Numbered from the stretch's first letter, positions 39,866 through 49,160 are shown. The stretch is 64,000 bases of DNA from an uncultured Eubacterium sp. (GCF_934561735.1 NZ_CAKTGT010000006.1:58348-122347), one strand, 5' to 3'. Made by a program: numbers and translations. The notes: a model not told the origin generated them from the letters alone.

Positions 39866-41830
39866 TTACGCCTTTTTCTTTGCTGTAAGTGCCTTGAGCA
39901 ATGTAAGAACAACTCCGCCGAGAAGTGAACCTGCTACAAGAGCGACGATATAAAGAAGAGGGTGATCGCAAACTGCGAATGTGAAGATTCCGCCGTGAGG
40001 TGCAGGACAGGTTACATGGAACACTGCTGTAAGTGCACCTGCGAGTGCAGAGCCGACCATACAAGACGGGATAACTCTGAGCGGGTCAGATGCAGCGTAA
40101 GGGATTGCGCCCTCTGTGATGAAGCAAAGACCCATAAGATAGTTAACAGGACCACTCTTGATTTCTTCTTCAGTCCAGAACTTCTTTGCAAATGTTGTTG
40201 AAAGAGCGATTGCAATAGGAGGAACCATACCGCCAATCATAACAGCCGCCATAATCCAAGTGTTGCCGTCTGCAATAGCCGCTGTGCCGAATACATAAGC
40301 TGCCTTGTTGAAAGGACCGCCCATATCGGTTGCCATCATTGCGGCAAGAACGATTGAAAGAAGAATTTGGCTTGTTTCACCGAGTGATGAAAGTCCGTTT
40401 GAAACCGCTGTGTTAAGGAAACCGATAGCAGGATTGATGAGGCACATCAACGCACCTACAAGGAAAGTACCAAACAACGGATAGAGGAATACAGGCTTGA
40501 TACCGTCCATAGCTTTTGGAAGCCACGAAAATACTTTTTTAAGAAGATTTACGATAAGACCTGCTGCGAAGCCGGCAAAAAGTGCACCGAGAAAACCCGA
40601 AACAGCCGTTGAATCGCCAACCATATTTTGATTTTCGAACATAGAATTAAAGGTGTAGCCCTGTGCGGCAATCATACCGCCGATCATACCCGGAAGCAAG
40701 CCCGGTCGGTCTGCAATTGATTGAGAGATATAACCTGCAAGAACAGGAAGCATAAAGCCGAATGCAACCTTACCAATCCAAAACGGAACGGAAGCCGCAA
40801 AGCTTGTGAAACCGAATGAACCGTTTGCCGAACCGTCAGGCAATGTGGCGTTGCCCATAAGCGTATCAATTAGGAAGCCGAGTGCGATAAGAACACCGCC
40901 GCCTACAACGAACGGAAGCATATGCGAAACACCGTTCATAAGGTGCTTATAAATCTTGTGGCCGAAGCTTTCCTTTTCCAAATCATCATCGGCAGAAGCA
41001 GTTGCTCCGTCCTCTTCGTGATAAACGGGAGCTTTGCCGTCAACAATTCTTTGAATAAGTTCTTCAGGCTTGTTGATACCGTTTGAAACAGAAGTTTTTA
41101 CAACAGGCTTGCCGTCAAATCTTGCCATTTCAACATTTTTGTCTGCGGCAATGATAATACCGTCACAATTTGCGATTTCCGCCTTTGTGAGCACATTCTT
41201 TGCACCGCCCGAGCCGTTTGTTTCGGCTTTAAGAGGATAACCCATCTTTTCGCCTGCCTTTTCCAAAGCTTCGGCTGCCATATAGGTGTGAGCAATACCC
41301 GTAGGGCACGCTGTTACCGCAAGGATTCTGTAGCCGTCCTTTTTAGGAGTTTCCGCTACCGCCTCTTCCGGATACTTTTCCGCCTCTTTTTTGTCGATTA
41401 TCTGCAAAAATTCTTCAGGCGTTTGTGCGTTGCGAAGTGCGTTACAAAACTCAGGTTCCATAAGCATAACCATAAGCCTTGAAAGAATTTCAAGATGCAA
41501 GTCGCCGTCCATAGGTGCGGCAATCATAAAGAAAATATCAGACGGTTTTCCGTCAGGTGATTCATAATCAACGCCACCCTTAACCGTAATTGCGGACAAA
41601 CCCGGAACTTTTACGCTGTCACTCTTTGCGTGAGGCACCGCAATGCCTTCGCCGATAGCTGTTGTTCCCTGCTCTTCACGGAGCAAAATTGCCTCCTTGT
41701 AAGCCTTTGCGTCGGCTAAATTACCGACAGTTTCGTGAAGCGATACCATTTTGTTAATGGCATCGTCTTTTGTTGCAACCGATGTATTAAGTTCAATAGC
41801 ACCGATCTTCAGCAAATCAATTATTTTCAT
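39866..41830 (-). CDS. fruA: PTS fructose transporter subunit IIABC
   Basis: The 654-residue protein carries fructose across the membrane and phosphorylates it to fructose-1-phosphate. Domain IIA (1-150) has the active histidine in AVPHAKSD near 65; IIB (about 168-265) has the active cysteine in AVTACPTGIAHTYMAAEAL near 175; IIC (about 290-654) has about nine membrane helices with GGPFNKAAYVFG and SDPLRVIPSCMVGSALAG. It lies 55 bp after fruK. Confidence 0.97.
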   Translation of the reverse strand: MKIIDLLKIGAIELNTSVATKDDAINKMVSLHETVGNLADAKAYKEAILLREEQGTTAIGEGIAVPHAKSDSVKVPGLSAITVKGGVDYESPDGKPSDIFFMIAAPMDGDLHLEILSRLMVMLMEPEFCNALRNAQTPEEFLQIIDKKEAEKYPEEAVAETPKKDGYRILAVTACPTGIAHTYMAAEALEKAGEKMGYPLKAETNGSGGAKNVLTKAEIANCDGIIIAADKNVEMARFDGKPVVKTSVSNGINKPEELIQRIVDGKAPVYHEEDGATASADDDLEKESFGHKIYKHLMNGVSHMLPFVVGGGVLIALGFLIDTLMGNATLPDGSANGSFGFTSFAASVPFWIGKVAFGFMLPVLAGYISQSIADRPGLLPGMIGGMIAAQGYTFNSMFENQNMVGDSTAVSGFLGALFAGFAAGLIVNLLKKVFSWLPKAMDGIKPVFLYPLFGTFLVGALMCLINPAIGFLNTAVSNGLSSLGETSQILLSIVLAAMMATDMGGPFNKAAYVFGTAAIADGNTWIMAAVMIGGMVPPIAIALSTTFAKKFWTEEEIKSGPVNYLMGLCFITEGAIPYAASDPLRVIPSCMVGSALAGALTAVFHVTCPAPHGGIFTFAVCDHPLLYIVALVAGSLLGGVVLTLLKALTAKKKA

Positions 41831-41885
41831 AATTGTCCCTCCCGATAAATTATTTTATATTTTCAGCATTTTTTAAATGCTCTAA

Positions 41886-42788
41886 TTACATAATGTCAAA
41901 AATATGTTTTATTTCATCTGCTGTTGCAAGTTCCTCTGAAAATGCGGTTGCATTGCCGCACGCCGCACCCAATTTAAGTGCATAGGCATAATCTTTTTTG
42001 TTGATATATCCGGCAACAAAGCCTGCAACCATACTGTCGCCGCAACCTACTGAATTGACCACCTTACCGTCAACATTGCCGAATGTTGTTACCTTGCCGT
42101 TTTCGTCAATCAGCATTGCTCCGTCCTTTGCCCTTGAAACAAGCACATTTCTTGCGCCCATTTCCTGAACTTTTTTGGCATACTTAACTATATCCTCCTC
42201 GGTTTTTGTTTCAACTCCGAACAAATCGCCGAGTTCGTGATGATTAGGTTTTACCAAAAACGGTTTGTAAGGCAAAACATTTTTCAGCAAATCGCCCGTT
42301 GCGTCAACCACAAAATTGACATTTCGTTTTTGCAATCTTGCCAAAATTCTCTCATAAATATCATCGGGCAAAGTGCTTGGTATTGAGCCTGCAAGCACCA
42401 AATAGTCGTCCTCTTTGATGTCGTCAAGTTTTTCCATCAGCTCGCCGATTTCCTGTTCGCTGATGTCAGGACCTTGTGCATTTACATCAAGTTCCGTGTC
42501 TGCCTTTATCTTGACATTGATTCGGGTTTGACCTTCTTTGAGCCTGTTGAAATCACAATCAATGCCCTCCTCAACAAGCATTTGCTCAAGCTTTCTGCCC
42601 GTAAAGCCTGCCACAAAACCGAGTGATTTGTTGTGAACACCGAGCCTTGTCAAAATCACCGACACATTAATGCCTTTTCCGCCGTAATAAATTTCCTCAC
42701 TCACAGAACGATTTATGTCGTCATACCTGAGTTTTCCGACTTTCATAACATAATCAAGTGCCGGATTCAATGTAATCGTATAAACCAT
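41886..42788 (-). CDS. fruK: 1-phosphofructokinase
   Basis: The 300-residue PfkB-family kinase makes fructose-1,6-bisphosphate from the FruA product. It has YGGKGINVSVILTRLG near the N terminus and the catalytic NSVGCGDSMVAGFVAG near 252. It starts two bases after the fruR stop and precedes fruA. Confidence 0.96.
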   Translation of the reverse strand: MVYTITLNPALDYVMKVGKLRYDDINRSVSEEIYYGGKGINVSVILTRLGVHNKSLGFVAGFTGRKLEQMLVEEGIDCDFNRLKEGQTRINVKIKADTELDVNAQGPDISEQEIGELMEKLDDIKEDDYLVLAGSIPSTLPDDIYERILARLQKRNVNFVVDATGDLLKNVLPYKPFLVKPNHHELGDLFGVETKTEEDIVKYAKKVQEMGARNVLVSRAKDGAMLIDENGKVTTFGNVDGKVVNSVGCGDSMVAGFVAGYINKKDYAYALKLGAACGNATAFSEELATADEIKHIFDIM

Positions 42789-42789
42789 A

Positions 42790-43536
42790 TCACACTACCT
42801 CCTTTATAACCGTTCGTTCCTTAATTGCCTCGTCATCGCATTTGTCGCAGACAATACAAACCGCATCAATCGGTGCAAAAGTCACCGCCGAAACCTTGCC
42901 GAATTTTGAACTGTCTGCCAACACATAAGTGACAAAGCTTTTTTCAACAGCAACCGCTTTCAGCATCGCCTCATCGGTGTCCGGAGTTGTACAGCCTTGC
43001 TTTTCGCTGACTCCGTTTGTGCCGATGAACGCCTTTGAAAAGTTGTACTTTTGCAAATTTTTTGCCGCCGCAAGACCTATAATTGCATCCGTAGTCGCCT
43101 TAACCTCGCCGCCGACAATGAATGCTTTGCAACCAACCTGTGCAAGTTTTTTGCCATGTGAAATTCCGTTTGTGACAAAAGTCGCCTTTGAGCCCTCGAG
43201 ATAATCTATCATCAAATAGGTTGTTGTGCCTGCGTCCAAAAAAACGAAGTCGTCATCATTGATTTGCTCTGCGCAATATTTGGCAATCAAGGTTTTTTCA
43301 TTGATGTTTTTCAAAAACTTTTCTTCGTTATTATCCTCGTTATTTACAAATTCCTGAGATAAAACCGTTGCACCGCCGTGTACCTTGTTTAGCTTTCCCA
43401 AATTTGAAAGTGCTACCAAATCTCGCCTGATTGTACTTTCCGAGGTGTCAAATTCTTGGCTTAGCTCTGTTACACTTGCCGAGCCTTTGTGAAGTACTAA
43501 ATCTAAAATTTTTTGTCGTCTTTCCTGTGTAAGCAT
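42790..43536 (-). CDS. fruR: DeoR-family regulator of the fructose operon
   Basis: The 248-residue protein has an N-terminal DeoR HTH (SVTELSQEFDTSESTIRRDL, residues about 21-40) and a C-terminal sugar-phosphate-sensing domain (FLDAGTTTYLMIDYLEGSKA, FIGTNGVSEKQGCTTPDTDE). It likely represses the operon until fructose-1-phosphate accumulates. I use the ATG at 43536, seven bases after GAGGTG, not the TTG at 43542. A palindromic site overlaps its promoter. Confidence 0.93.
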   Translation of the reverse strand: MLTQERRQKILDLVLHKGSASVTELSQEFDTSESTIRRDLVALSNLGKLNKVHGGATVLSQEFVNNEDNNEEKFLKNINEKTLIAKYCAEQINDDDFVFLDAGTTTYLMIDYLEGSKATFVTNGISHGKKLAQVGCKAFIVGGEVKATTDAIIGLAAAKNLQKYNFSKAFIGTNGVSEKQGCTTPDTDEAMLKAVAVEKSFVTYVLADSSKFGKVSAVTFAPIDAVCIVCDKCDDEAIKERTVIKEVV

Positions 43537-43564
43537 TTTCAATCACCTCGGGTTCACTTTCTAC

Positions 43565-43597
43565 TTGAATTATAGCAATTCAATCAAATTCGGTCAA
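43565..43597 (-). promoter_or_regulatory. fru operon promoter with overlapping palindromic operator
   Basis: On the minus strand TTGACC (43597-43592) and TATAAT (43574-43569) are 17 bp apart. TTGAATT-N5-AATTCAA (43565-43583) is a perfect inverted repeat sitting on the -10 box, a natural FruR site. Nearby are further TTGATTGCTATTG-like half repeats. Confidence 0.8.
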
Positions 43598-43672
43598 TAG
43601 CAATCAATAACTTTCGGCACATTTGCATAAATTTGCTCCTTTTGTTGTTCAAATTACACTATTACAAAAATA

Positions 43673-43727
43673 AAAATGCCCACTTTTGACCGATTTTATT
43701 CATTCGGTCACAAAAGTGAGCATTTTG
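43673..43727. terminator. Long imperfect hairpin terminator
   Basis: AAAATGC-CACTTTTG-CCGA pairs with TCGG-CACAAAAGTG-GCATTTT, with a few bulges. It lies past the stop of the minus-strand toroid gene and could end transcription from it. Confidence 0.7.
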
Positions 43728-43737
43728 ATTTAACCCT

Positions 43738-43830
43738 TCAGTCGCACATAAAGTGCGACAGCTTTACTGCGTAGACGCCCCCTTTTGTCTGCGTTGCAGA
43801 CATTTCCCCCGATTAACGGGGGAATCACCT
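43738..43830. repeat. Palindrome cluster resembling IS200/IS605 ends
   Basis: Three perfect stems follow one another: GTCGCAC/GTGCGAC (43741-43759), GTCTGC/GCAGAC (43787-43801) and CCCCCG/CGGGGG (43806-43822). Read on the minus strand, the last is followed by GGGGGAAAT just as in the left end of the IS at 32200. There is no transposase. It fits a palindrome-associated non-autonomous element. Confidence 0.55.
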
Positions 43831-43861
43831 TACAACAAGAGGAGCCTTAATTTGGATTTAA

Positions 43862-45220
43862 TTATTTAGTTTTAACCTTTCGTACGGTTGACCACTTTGA
43901 GTATACCTTTTTGCCGTTCTTTATTTTGTATGAACGAACACGAACATAGTATACCTTTTTAGCTTTGAGCTTTTTAATCTTAACCTTTGTTGATTTTTTG
44001 CTTACCTTGAAGGTCTTTTTGTTCTTTGAGAACTTCTTGTTTGTTGCGATTTGAACCTGATAAGCAGAAACACCGGCAACTTTTTTCCACTGTGCCGTGA
44101 TTGACTTTTTACCTGTTGAAATCTTTTGAACCTTTGTTTTTGCAGGTTTTGATGCCGAAGTTGTTGTTTGAGAAGTTGAAGGCTTTGTAGGTTTGGTTGC
44201 AGGCTTTGGAACATTTTGAGTCGGAGAAGCCGTTTTCTTTGAGCCGCAAACGGTGCAAATGCCGTTTGTGTTAAAATTATGATAAATTTGAGTTGCGTCA
44301 AAATACGGAAGTGCTCTCAAAACATCTGTTGTTGCATATGTGTTTTCTGCCAACGCTCCTGTGTTCCAATCAAGTGCCAAAAATACACCGTCATTTGTTT
44401 TGCTTTCAAAGTTTGAAACAAGAAGTTTGTATGCGTTGTAAGCATAATCATACTCACCTACGGAAGAATAAGCCATAATTACATATGCTGTAGAATCAGC
44501 ATTTTCGCTTGTTGTATACTTATCGTCCGAATAGTAGCCCTTGTCTTTTTTGTACTTTTCAATCAATTTGAGTGCATCGTTAACCTTTTCGGAAAGAGCA
44601 AGTTTGTAAGGTGCAACCGATGCAACAAACATTGCCGTGTTATCACATGAACAGCCGTAATAATCAAAGCCCGAACCGATTTTGTAGCTTTGTGCCATTT
44701 GATTTGCAAATGCCAAGCCCAAAACATCGTTTTTGATATTCACGCAAGCTTCAATGATACATCTGTAAAAATACGGATTTGAAACGGTTTGATTTGTTTT
44801 TGCAAAATTTTCAAATGTTTCTTTAAGATTGTAGCCGTTGTAGTTTGTTACATCTTTGCCTGCGATTGTCAAAATGTCAATGGCAACGGCATAGTAAACA
44901 AGATTTTCGCTGTCTGCGGTTTCGTTCTGCTGTCTTGCCATAATCTTGCCGTTGTTGGCTTTGAGATTTGCATCAAGTGCCGTGAGATATGTTGAAACAT
45001 CTCCGCCTGCCTTTGCAAGTGTGTGAACAGTGTAAGAATTTGCCACGGTTTGTTCAATATTTAGGAACTTAATTGCTCCTTTAATATCGGAATTTACGCT
45101 GCTTTGTACAGCTGTTGCCTCTGCTGTTGTGATTTTTGCCGTTTCGGCAAGAGCAGTAAACGGAACTACTGCCGAGAAAATCATAACAACCGATAACAAA
45201 ATTGATAACAGTTTTTTCAT
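43862..45220 (-). CDS. Secreted alpha/alpha-toroid protein with fibronectin-III-like C-terminal domain, under cobalamin riboswitch control
   Basis: The 452-residue protein has a signal peptide (MKKLLSILLSVVMIF, ending near ALA at 24-25). Residues about 30-315 form repeated helix pairs like the terpenoid-cyclase/transcobalamin alpha domain: DNTAMFVASVAPYKLAL, ADSTAYVIMAYSSVGEYDYA, AENTYATTDVLRALPYF. A Thr/Pro/Lys-rich linker and a basic FN3-type domain (ITAQWKKVAGVSAYQVQIA) follow. Animal cobalamin carriers use the same alpha/alpha barrel. With the riboswitch at 45242-45472, a surface or secreted cobalamin-binding role is a reasonable hypothesis; the usual partner domain DUF4430 is absent. AAGGAGG lies upstream of the ATG. 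Confidence 0.8.
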   Translation of the reverse strand: MKKLLSILLSVVMIFSAVVPFTALAETAKITTAEATAVQSSVNSDIKGAIKFLNIEQTVANSYTVHTLAKAGGDVSTYLTALDANLKANNGKIMARQQNETADSENLVYYAVAIDILTIAGKDVTNYNGYNLKETFENFAKTNQTVSNPYFYRCIIEACVNIKNDVLGLAFANQMAQSYKIGSGFDYYGCSCDNTAMFVASVAPYKLALSEKVNDALKLIEKYKKDKGYYSDDKYTTSENADSTAYVIMAYSSVGEYDYAYNAYKLLVSNFESKTNDGVFLALDWNTGALAENTYATTDVLRALPYFDATQIYHNFNTNGICTVCGSKKTASPTQNVPKPATKPTKPSTSQTTTSASKPAKTKVQKISTGKKSITAQWKKVAGVSAYQVQIATNKKFSKNKKTFKVSKKSTKVKIKKLKAKKVYYVRVRSYKIKNGKKVYSKWSTVRKVKTK

Positions 45221-45241
45221 TATTTTTACCTCCTTATAAAC

Positions 45242-45472
45242 AAAAAAACTCTGTGTGTAGACAGAGAATGCAAAAGGGTATAGTAATCCCGTACTATACT
45301 GTATTTTCTTGCTTTCCCGTTGCCCAAAAGCGAAAATTAAGCTTAAAACTCGTCTCCCGACTTATGATATAGCAAAGCTTGATTTTGCACCTTCTCGTTT
45401 TACCGATGGCATTGCAAAATCTTCATCAAATACGGTAATGGCGGTTGCTCGGGATTCTCACCCGATTCCGTT
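45242..45472 (-). promoter_or_regulatory. Cobalamin riboswitch with intrinsic terminator
   Basis: On the minus strand the leader contains GAATCGGGTGAGAATCCCGA, then GCAACCGCCATTACCG, TGCCATCGG...GAGAAGGTGC and AAGTCGGGAGACGAG, the successive conserved blocks of the cobalamin aptamer (about 45472-45349). Downstream come a TATAGT/ACTATA stem and a terminator CTCTGT/ACAGAG followed by T7 (45266-45242), directly ahead of the AAGGAGG. This is the layout of a transcriptional OFF switch. Confidence 0.88.
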
Positions 45473-45494
45473 TGATTTAAGCCATTTCTACTTG

Positions 45495-45522
45495 ATTATA
45501 CACCAAAATACCTATTTGTCAA
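45495..45522 (-). promoter_or_regulatory. Promoter of the cobalamin-riboswitch transcript
   Basis: TTGACA (45522-45517) and TATAAT (45500-45495) are 16 bp apart on the minus strand, just upstream of the aptamer. Confidence 0.85.
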
Positions 45523-45529
45523 TAAAGTC

Positions 45530-45558
45530 TTGAAATATAATGTTATATATAATAAAAT
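45530..45558 (+). promoter_or_regulatory. Promoter of the GH95 gene
   Basis: TTGAAA (45530-45535) and TAAAAT (45553-45558) with a 17-bp spacer. It is divergent from, and a few bases away from, the riboswitch promoter. Confidence 0.6.
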
Positions 45559-45586
45559 AATATTAATAATATGTGAGGTATAAGAT

Positions 45587-47671
45587 ATGAAAAATATTTT
45601 ATTTTACAAGAAAAAAGCAAAGGCTTGGGAGGAGGCACTTCCTGTCGGCAACGGCAGAATAGGTGCAATGGTGTTTGGCAACCTAAAAACAGAAAGAATT
45701 GCCCTCAATGAGGACAGCCTGTGGTCGGGTTATCCAAAGGATTTGAACAAAAAAGATTCCGGCAAATACCTTGAGCCGCTCAGAAAAGCCATCTTGTCGA
45801 GCGACCGCAAAACGGCAAAAGAAATTGCAAACAGAGATTTTCACGGTCACTGGAGCGAGGCTTATCTTCCGTTCGGCGACCTTAACATTGAATATTCAAA
45901 ATCAACCAAAAAAGGTTACGAGCGTACACTCGACCTTGAAAAGGGCTTGTCAATCACAAAAAGCGACTTGCTCACTCAAACGGTTTTTGTAAGCTGTCCG
46001 TCACAGCTTTTGGTGGTTAATGTCAAGGCAAACGAACCGATAAGTGCAAGAGTTCAGCTTTTCAGCAAACTTCATCACAAGTGTTATACGGATGAGGATA
46101 TGCTTGTTATCGAGGGCAAAGCTCCCGAGATTTGTATGCCGCCTTACTACAACACGGGCAATGTGTTTGATTATGGCGAAGGCGGAATGAGTTTTGCGGG
46201 TGCAGTCAAGGTACTTGGCACGGCAACCTTTGACGATGATGCAATAGTGATTACAAACCAAACAGAATTCACTCTTTTGGTGTCGCTTGCAACAAACTTT
46301 GTTGATTTCAAATCAATGCCGGAGGGTGACCCGCTTGAAAAGGCAAAGGAATATTTTGTAAACATCAGACCTTACAATGAACTTTTGCGTGAACACACAG
46401 ATGATTTTTCCGAACTGTTTAGCAGAGTTGATGTTGATTTTGGCAGTGAGAGAGCAGATGTTCCGACAGATAAAAGATTAAAGCAATTCAAAAAAGGTGC
46501 GGATGACAACAATCTTATTGCGCTTCTTTTCCAATACGGCAGATACCTCACTATTTGCTGTTCTCGTTCCGGCACACAGGCAATGACGCTTCAGGGCATA
46601 TTCAACCCTCATTTGCGTGCTCCGTGGTCATCAAGCTACACAACAAACATCAACACCGAAATGAATTACTGGTGCACGGATATTTGCAACCTTTCGGAAT
46701 GTTTTGACCCGTTCTTTGAACAAGTCAAAAAAATGTGCATAAACGGTGAAACAACTGCAAAAGATTACTACAACTGCGGCGGTTCGGTTGCACACCACAA
46801 CAGTGACATCTGGGGTGCAAGCTATCCTGCCGGCGACCCAATCGGCAAAACAGATGCCGAAAGTTACGCTTATTGGCAAAGTTCACTTCCGTGGATGCTC
46901 AACGAAGTTTTTGAGCACTATCGCTACACAAAAGACGAGCTTTTGTTTGAAGAAATGAAGCCGTATTTTGAAAAGGTGCTCAATTTCTACAAAGATTATC
47001 TCTTTGAATTTGAGGGCAATTTGGTTACCTGTCCGTCAAGTTCACCCGAAAACACTTTCAACGACAACGGTCAGCGTGGTTGTTTGACATATATGCCGAC
47101 AATGGACATCGGTATTCTTCAGGAATTCTTCCAAAACTGCAAGGAATTCGGTTTTGACACTCCTGAAATTCCAAATATCCCTATCGGTTCTGACGGCAGA
47201 ATCAACGAATGGGCTAAGGAATACGACGAAACAGAAGTCACTCACCGCCATGTGAGCCATCTTTACTGCGTTTATCCGTCGGCTGTTGAACAGCCAAACA
47301 AAGTCAGAGAGGCTGCAAAGAAATCACTTTTGAAGCGTGGTTTTGACGGCACAGGCTGGGCACTCGGCTGGAAAGTTTGCCTTTGGGCAAGGCTTGATGA
47401 GGCTGAAAACGCATTGAAGCTCATCAAAAATCAACTTCGACCAATCAATCCGAGAGGTTTGAAGCGTCCGGGAGGCGGAAGCTATCCGAATATGTTTGAC
47501 GCCCACCCGCCGTTTCAAATTGACGGCAACTTCGGCGTTGCGGCAGGCATTGCCGAAATGCTCGTAAGAGGTGCAATTCCAAAGGAATGGTCGGGTTATG
47601 CAAAAGGTATCAAGTGCAAGGACGGCACAGAGCTTAACATTAAGTTTGACAAAGGCGAGATTTATGAATAA
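45587..47671 (+). CDS. Glycoside hydrolase family 95, probable alpha-L-fucosidase
   Basis: The 694-residue protein starts FYKKKAKAWEEALPVGNGRI and GAMVFGNLKTERIALNEDSL, the GH95 N-terminal signature. The inverting active site is visible: the two Asn of TTNINTEMNYW, the Glu of SSSPENTF and the Asp of FQIDGNFG. It lacks a signal peptide, so it acts on imported oligosaccharides, releasing alpha-1,2-fucose (or galactose, for some members). It is about 80 residues shorter than characterised members. GAGGTATAAG precedes the ATG. It overlaps the asparaginase-type gene by 8 bp. Confidence 0.93.
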   Translation: MKNILFYKKKAKAWEEALPVGNGRIGAMVFGNLKTERIALNEDSLWSGYPKDLNKKDSGKYLEPLRKAILSSDRKTAKEIANRDFHGHWSEAYLPFGDLNIEYSKSTKKGYERTLDLEKGLSITKSDLLTQTVFVSCPSQLLVVNVKANEPISARVQLFSKLHHKCYTDEDMLVIEGKAPEICMPPYYNTGNVFDYGEGGMSFAGAVKVLGTATFDDDAIVITNQTEFTLLVSLATNFVDFKSMPEGDPLEKAKEYFVNIRPYNELLREHTDDFSELFSRVDVDFGSERADVPTDKRLKQFKKGADDNNLIALLFQYGRYLTICCSRSGTQAMTLQGIFNPHLRAPWSSSYTTNINTEMNYWCTDICNLSECFDPFFEQVKKMCINGETTAKDYYNCGGSVAHHNSDIWGASYPAGDPIGKTDAESYAYWQSSLPWMLNEVFEHYRYTKDELLFEEMKPYFEKVLNFYKDYLFEFEGNLVTCPSSSPENTFNDNGQRGCLTYMPTMDIGILQEFFQNCKEFGFDTPEIPNIPIGSDGRINEWAKEYDETEVTHRHVSHLYCVYPSAVEQPNKVREAAKKSLLKRGFDGTGWALGWKVCLWARLDEAENALKLIKNQLRPINPRGLKRPGGGSYPNMFDAHPPFQIDGNFGVAAGIAEMLVRGAIPKEWSGYAKGIKCKDGTELNIKFDKGEIYE

Positions 47672-48449
47672 AATTCTTGTAATCGGCTTGGGCGGAACTA
47701 TCGGGAGTGTTGCAGGCGAGAGCATTTCGCTTGACGACAACTGCCTGAAAATCCTAAGCGTTACGGAACACAAAAATGTGTTATTTGAAGGCATTTCTCC
47801 GTTCAAGGTGCTCAGCGAAAATATGACAAAAGAACTTTGGCAGAAACTGATAAATTACCTTGACAGCATTGATTTTTCAAAATACAAGGGCGTAATCATT
47901 CTCCACGGAAGCGACACTCTTGCGTTTACATCGGCTATTATTGCCAATGCGTTTGCCGACAAAAACATTGTTCTTGTTGCCTCCGACAAACCTGTTGAAA
48001 ATCCGCTGAGCAACGCAAAGGCTAATTTTGATGCCGCCGTTGCTCATCTGTTAAGCGGCAAAAGCGGAGTGTATGTTTCGTATAACGGAATAAAAAGGGC
48101 AAACTGCATCACAAGTGCCGACATCAATGACGAGTTCAGGGCTATTTCTCACTACCCTGCTCCGACAGGCAAGAAAAAAATCAGCAACAAAAATGTACTG
48201 ATAATAAAGCCCTATGTTTCAATGGATTTGGGTGCTTACAATCTTGATAATGTTGATGAGGTGCTTATTGAAATGTACCACTCTGCAACCGTGCCCGACA
48301 ATGCAAAGGAATTTGCAAAATCGCTCAACATTCCATATCATTTTGTAACCCACAAAATGAGTGCCGACTACGAAACCGCACAGGATATTGAAAACATCAT
48401 CTTCGGCACAACGATTGAAAATGCGTATGCAATGAGCATACTTGAATAA
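47664..48449 (+). CDS. Asparaginase-family protein
   Basis: The 261-residue protein starts MNKILVIGLGGTIGS, with the nucleophile-type Thr in GGTIGS, and has the second active-site block VIILHGSDTLAFTSA. It is shorter than classical L-asparaginases (about 330), so another amidohydrolase of the fold is possible. The ATG at 47664 lies inside the GH95 end, and the frame extends upstream without a better start. Cotranscription with a GH95 gene hints at hydrolysis of a glycan-linked amide such as glycosylasparagine, which is only inference. Confidence 0.82.
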   Translation: MNKILVIGLGGTIGSVAGESISLDDNCLKILSVTEHKNVLFEGISPFKVLSENMTKELWQKLINYLDSIDFSKYKGVIILHGSDTLAFTSAIIANAFADKNIVLVASDKPVENPLSNAKANFDAAVAHLLSGKSGVYVSYNGIKRANCITSADINDEFRAISHYPAPTGKKKISNKNVLIIKPYVSMDLGAYNLDNVDEVLIEMYHSATVPDNAKEFAKSLNIPYHFVTHKMSADYETAQDIENIIFGTTIENAYAMSILE

Positions 48450-48468
48450 TCGGCTGACATTTAAGAAA

Positions 48469-48508
48469 AAAGAACCGTTTCACCTTTTACAGTGAAGCGG
48501 TCCTTTTT
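48469..48508 (+). terminator. Terminator after the GH95-asparaginase operon
   Basis: AGAACCGTTTCAC and GTGAAGCGGTCCT form an 11- to 13-pair stem, followed by TTTT. Confidence 0.85.
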
Positions 48509-48545
48509 ATATATTGTATGGAGAAAAATGAAAAATTCAAATTAT

Positions 48546-48950
48546 TTATGCAACATCAATATACGATACTTCCTCGCTGTACTCGTCGCTCAACGCAAGG
48601 TGAATATCAACGCCGGTGTTGTTTGAAAGGTTTTTTAATATATCAATGAAGTCGTCAATGTTAGAATTTTTACAAAAATCGTCACAATTTGTTGCATCAA
48701 CAAAAATATCGGTTATGTCATAATTTCCGGCACAAATTCCTGCAAAGAAGCCGTACAACTGCCATGCAGATGTTATATCATACTGCTTCAAATCAATATG
48801 TCTGACCGACAAAGGAAGAATTTTTGAAGTTTTACTTCCGTATTCGGCAAACACAACATTGCCCTTGCTTTGCTGAGCTGTGTAAATTGCGGTTTCGGTC
48901 AACATTCTTGTTTTTCCTGTTCCTTTTTGTCCTGAAATGTAATCTAACAT
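48546..48950 (-). CDS. Small P-loop NTPase-like protein
   Basis: The 134-residue protein begins MLDYISGQKGTGKTRMLTE, with Walker A GQKGTGKT near residue 7-14, and has a hydrophobic DIFVDATN strand as possible Walker B. I recognise no specific family. Two ATGs lie close together; the one at 48950 has proper distance to AAAGGA. It stands alone between two terminators. Confidence 0.7.
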   Translation of the reverse strand: MLDYISGQKGTGKTRMLTETAIYTAQQSKGNVVFAEYGSKTSKILPLSVRHIDLKQYDITSAWQLYGFFAGICAGNYDITDIFVDATNCDDFCKNSNIDDFIDILKNLSNNTGVDIHLALSDEYSEEVSYIDVA

Positions 48951-49111
48951 ATTCATTTTCCTTTCTGTATTTTGGTTGTATTATAAGGTTCGTTCCTAAC
49001 CTTTGACTTTATAATACCCGCAAAATACGAATTGACAAAGAACAAATTTTAAATCTACTGTAAAAAGAATATTAATTGACTGTTACGAAAACAATCATTC
49101 CCCACAGTCGC

Positions 49112-49160
49112 AAAAAAACACAACAGCTCCCCTAAATGCCGAAACAAGGGAAGCTGTTGT
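49112..49160 (-). terminator. Terminator of the rimP-infB-ribF operon
   Basis: On the minus strand ACAACAGCTTCCCTT pairs with AGGGGAGCTGTTGT, followed by GTTTTTTTG. It lies right after the HAD gene stop. Confidence 0.85.
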
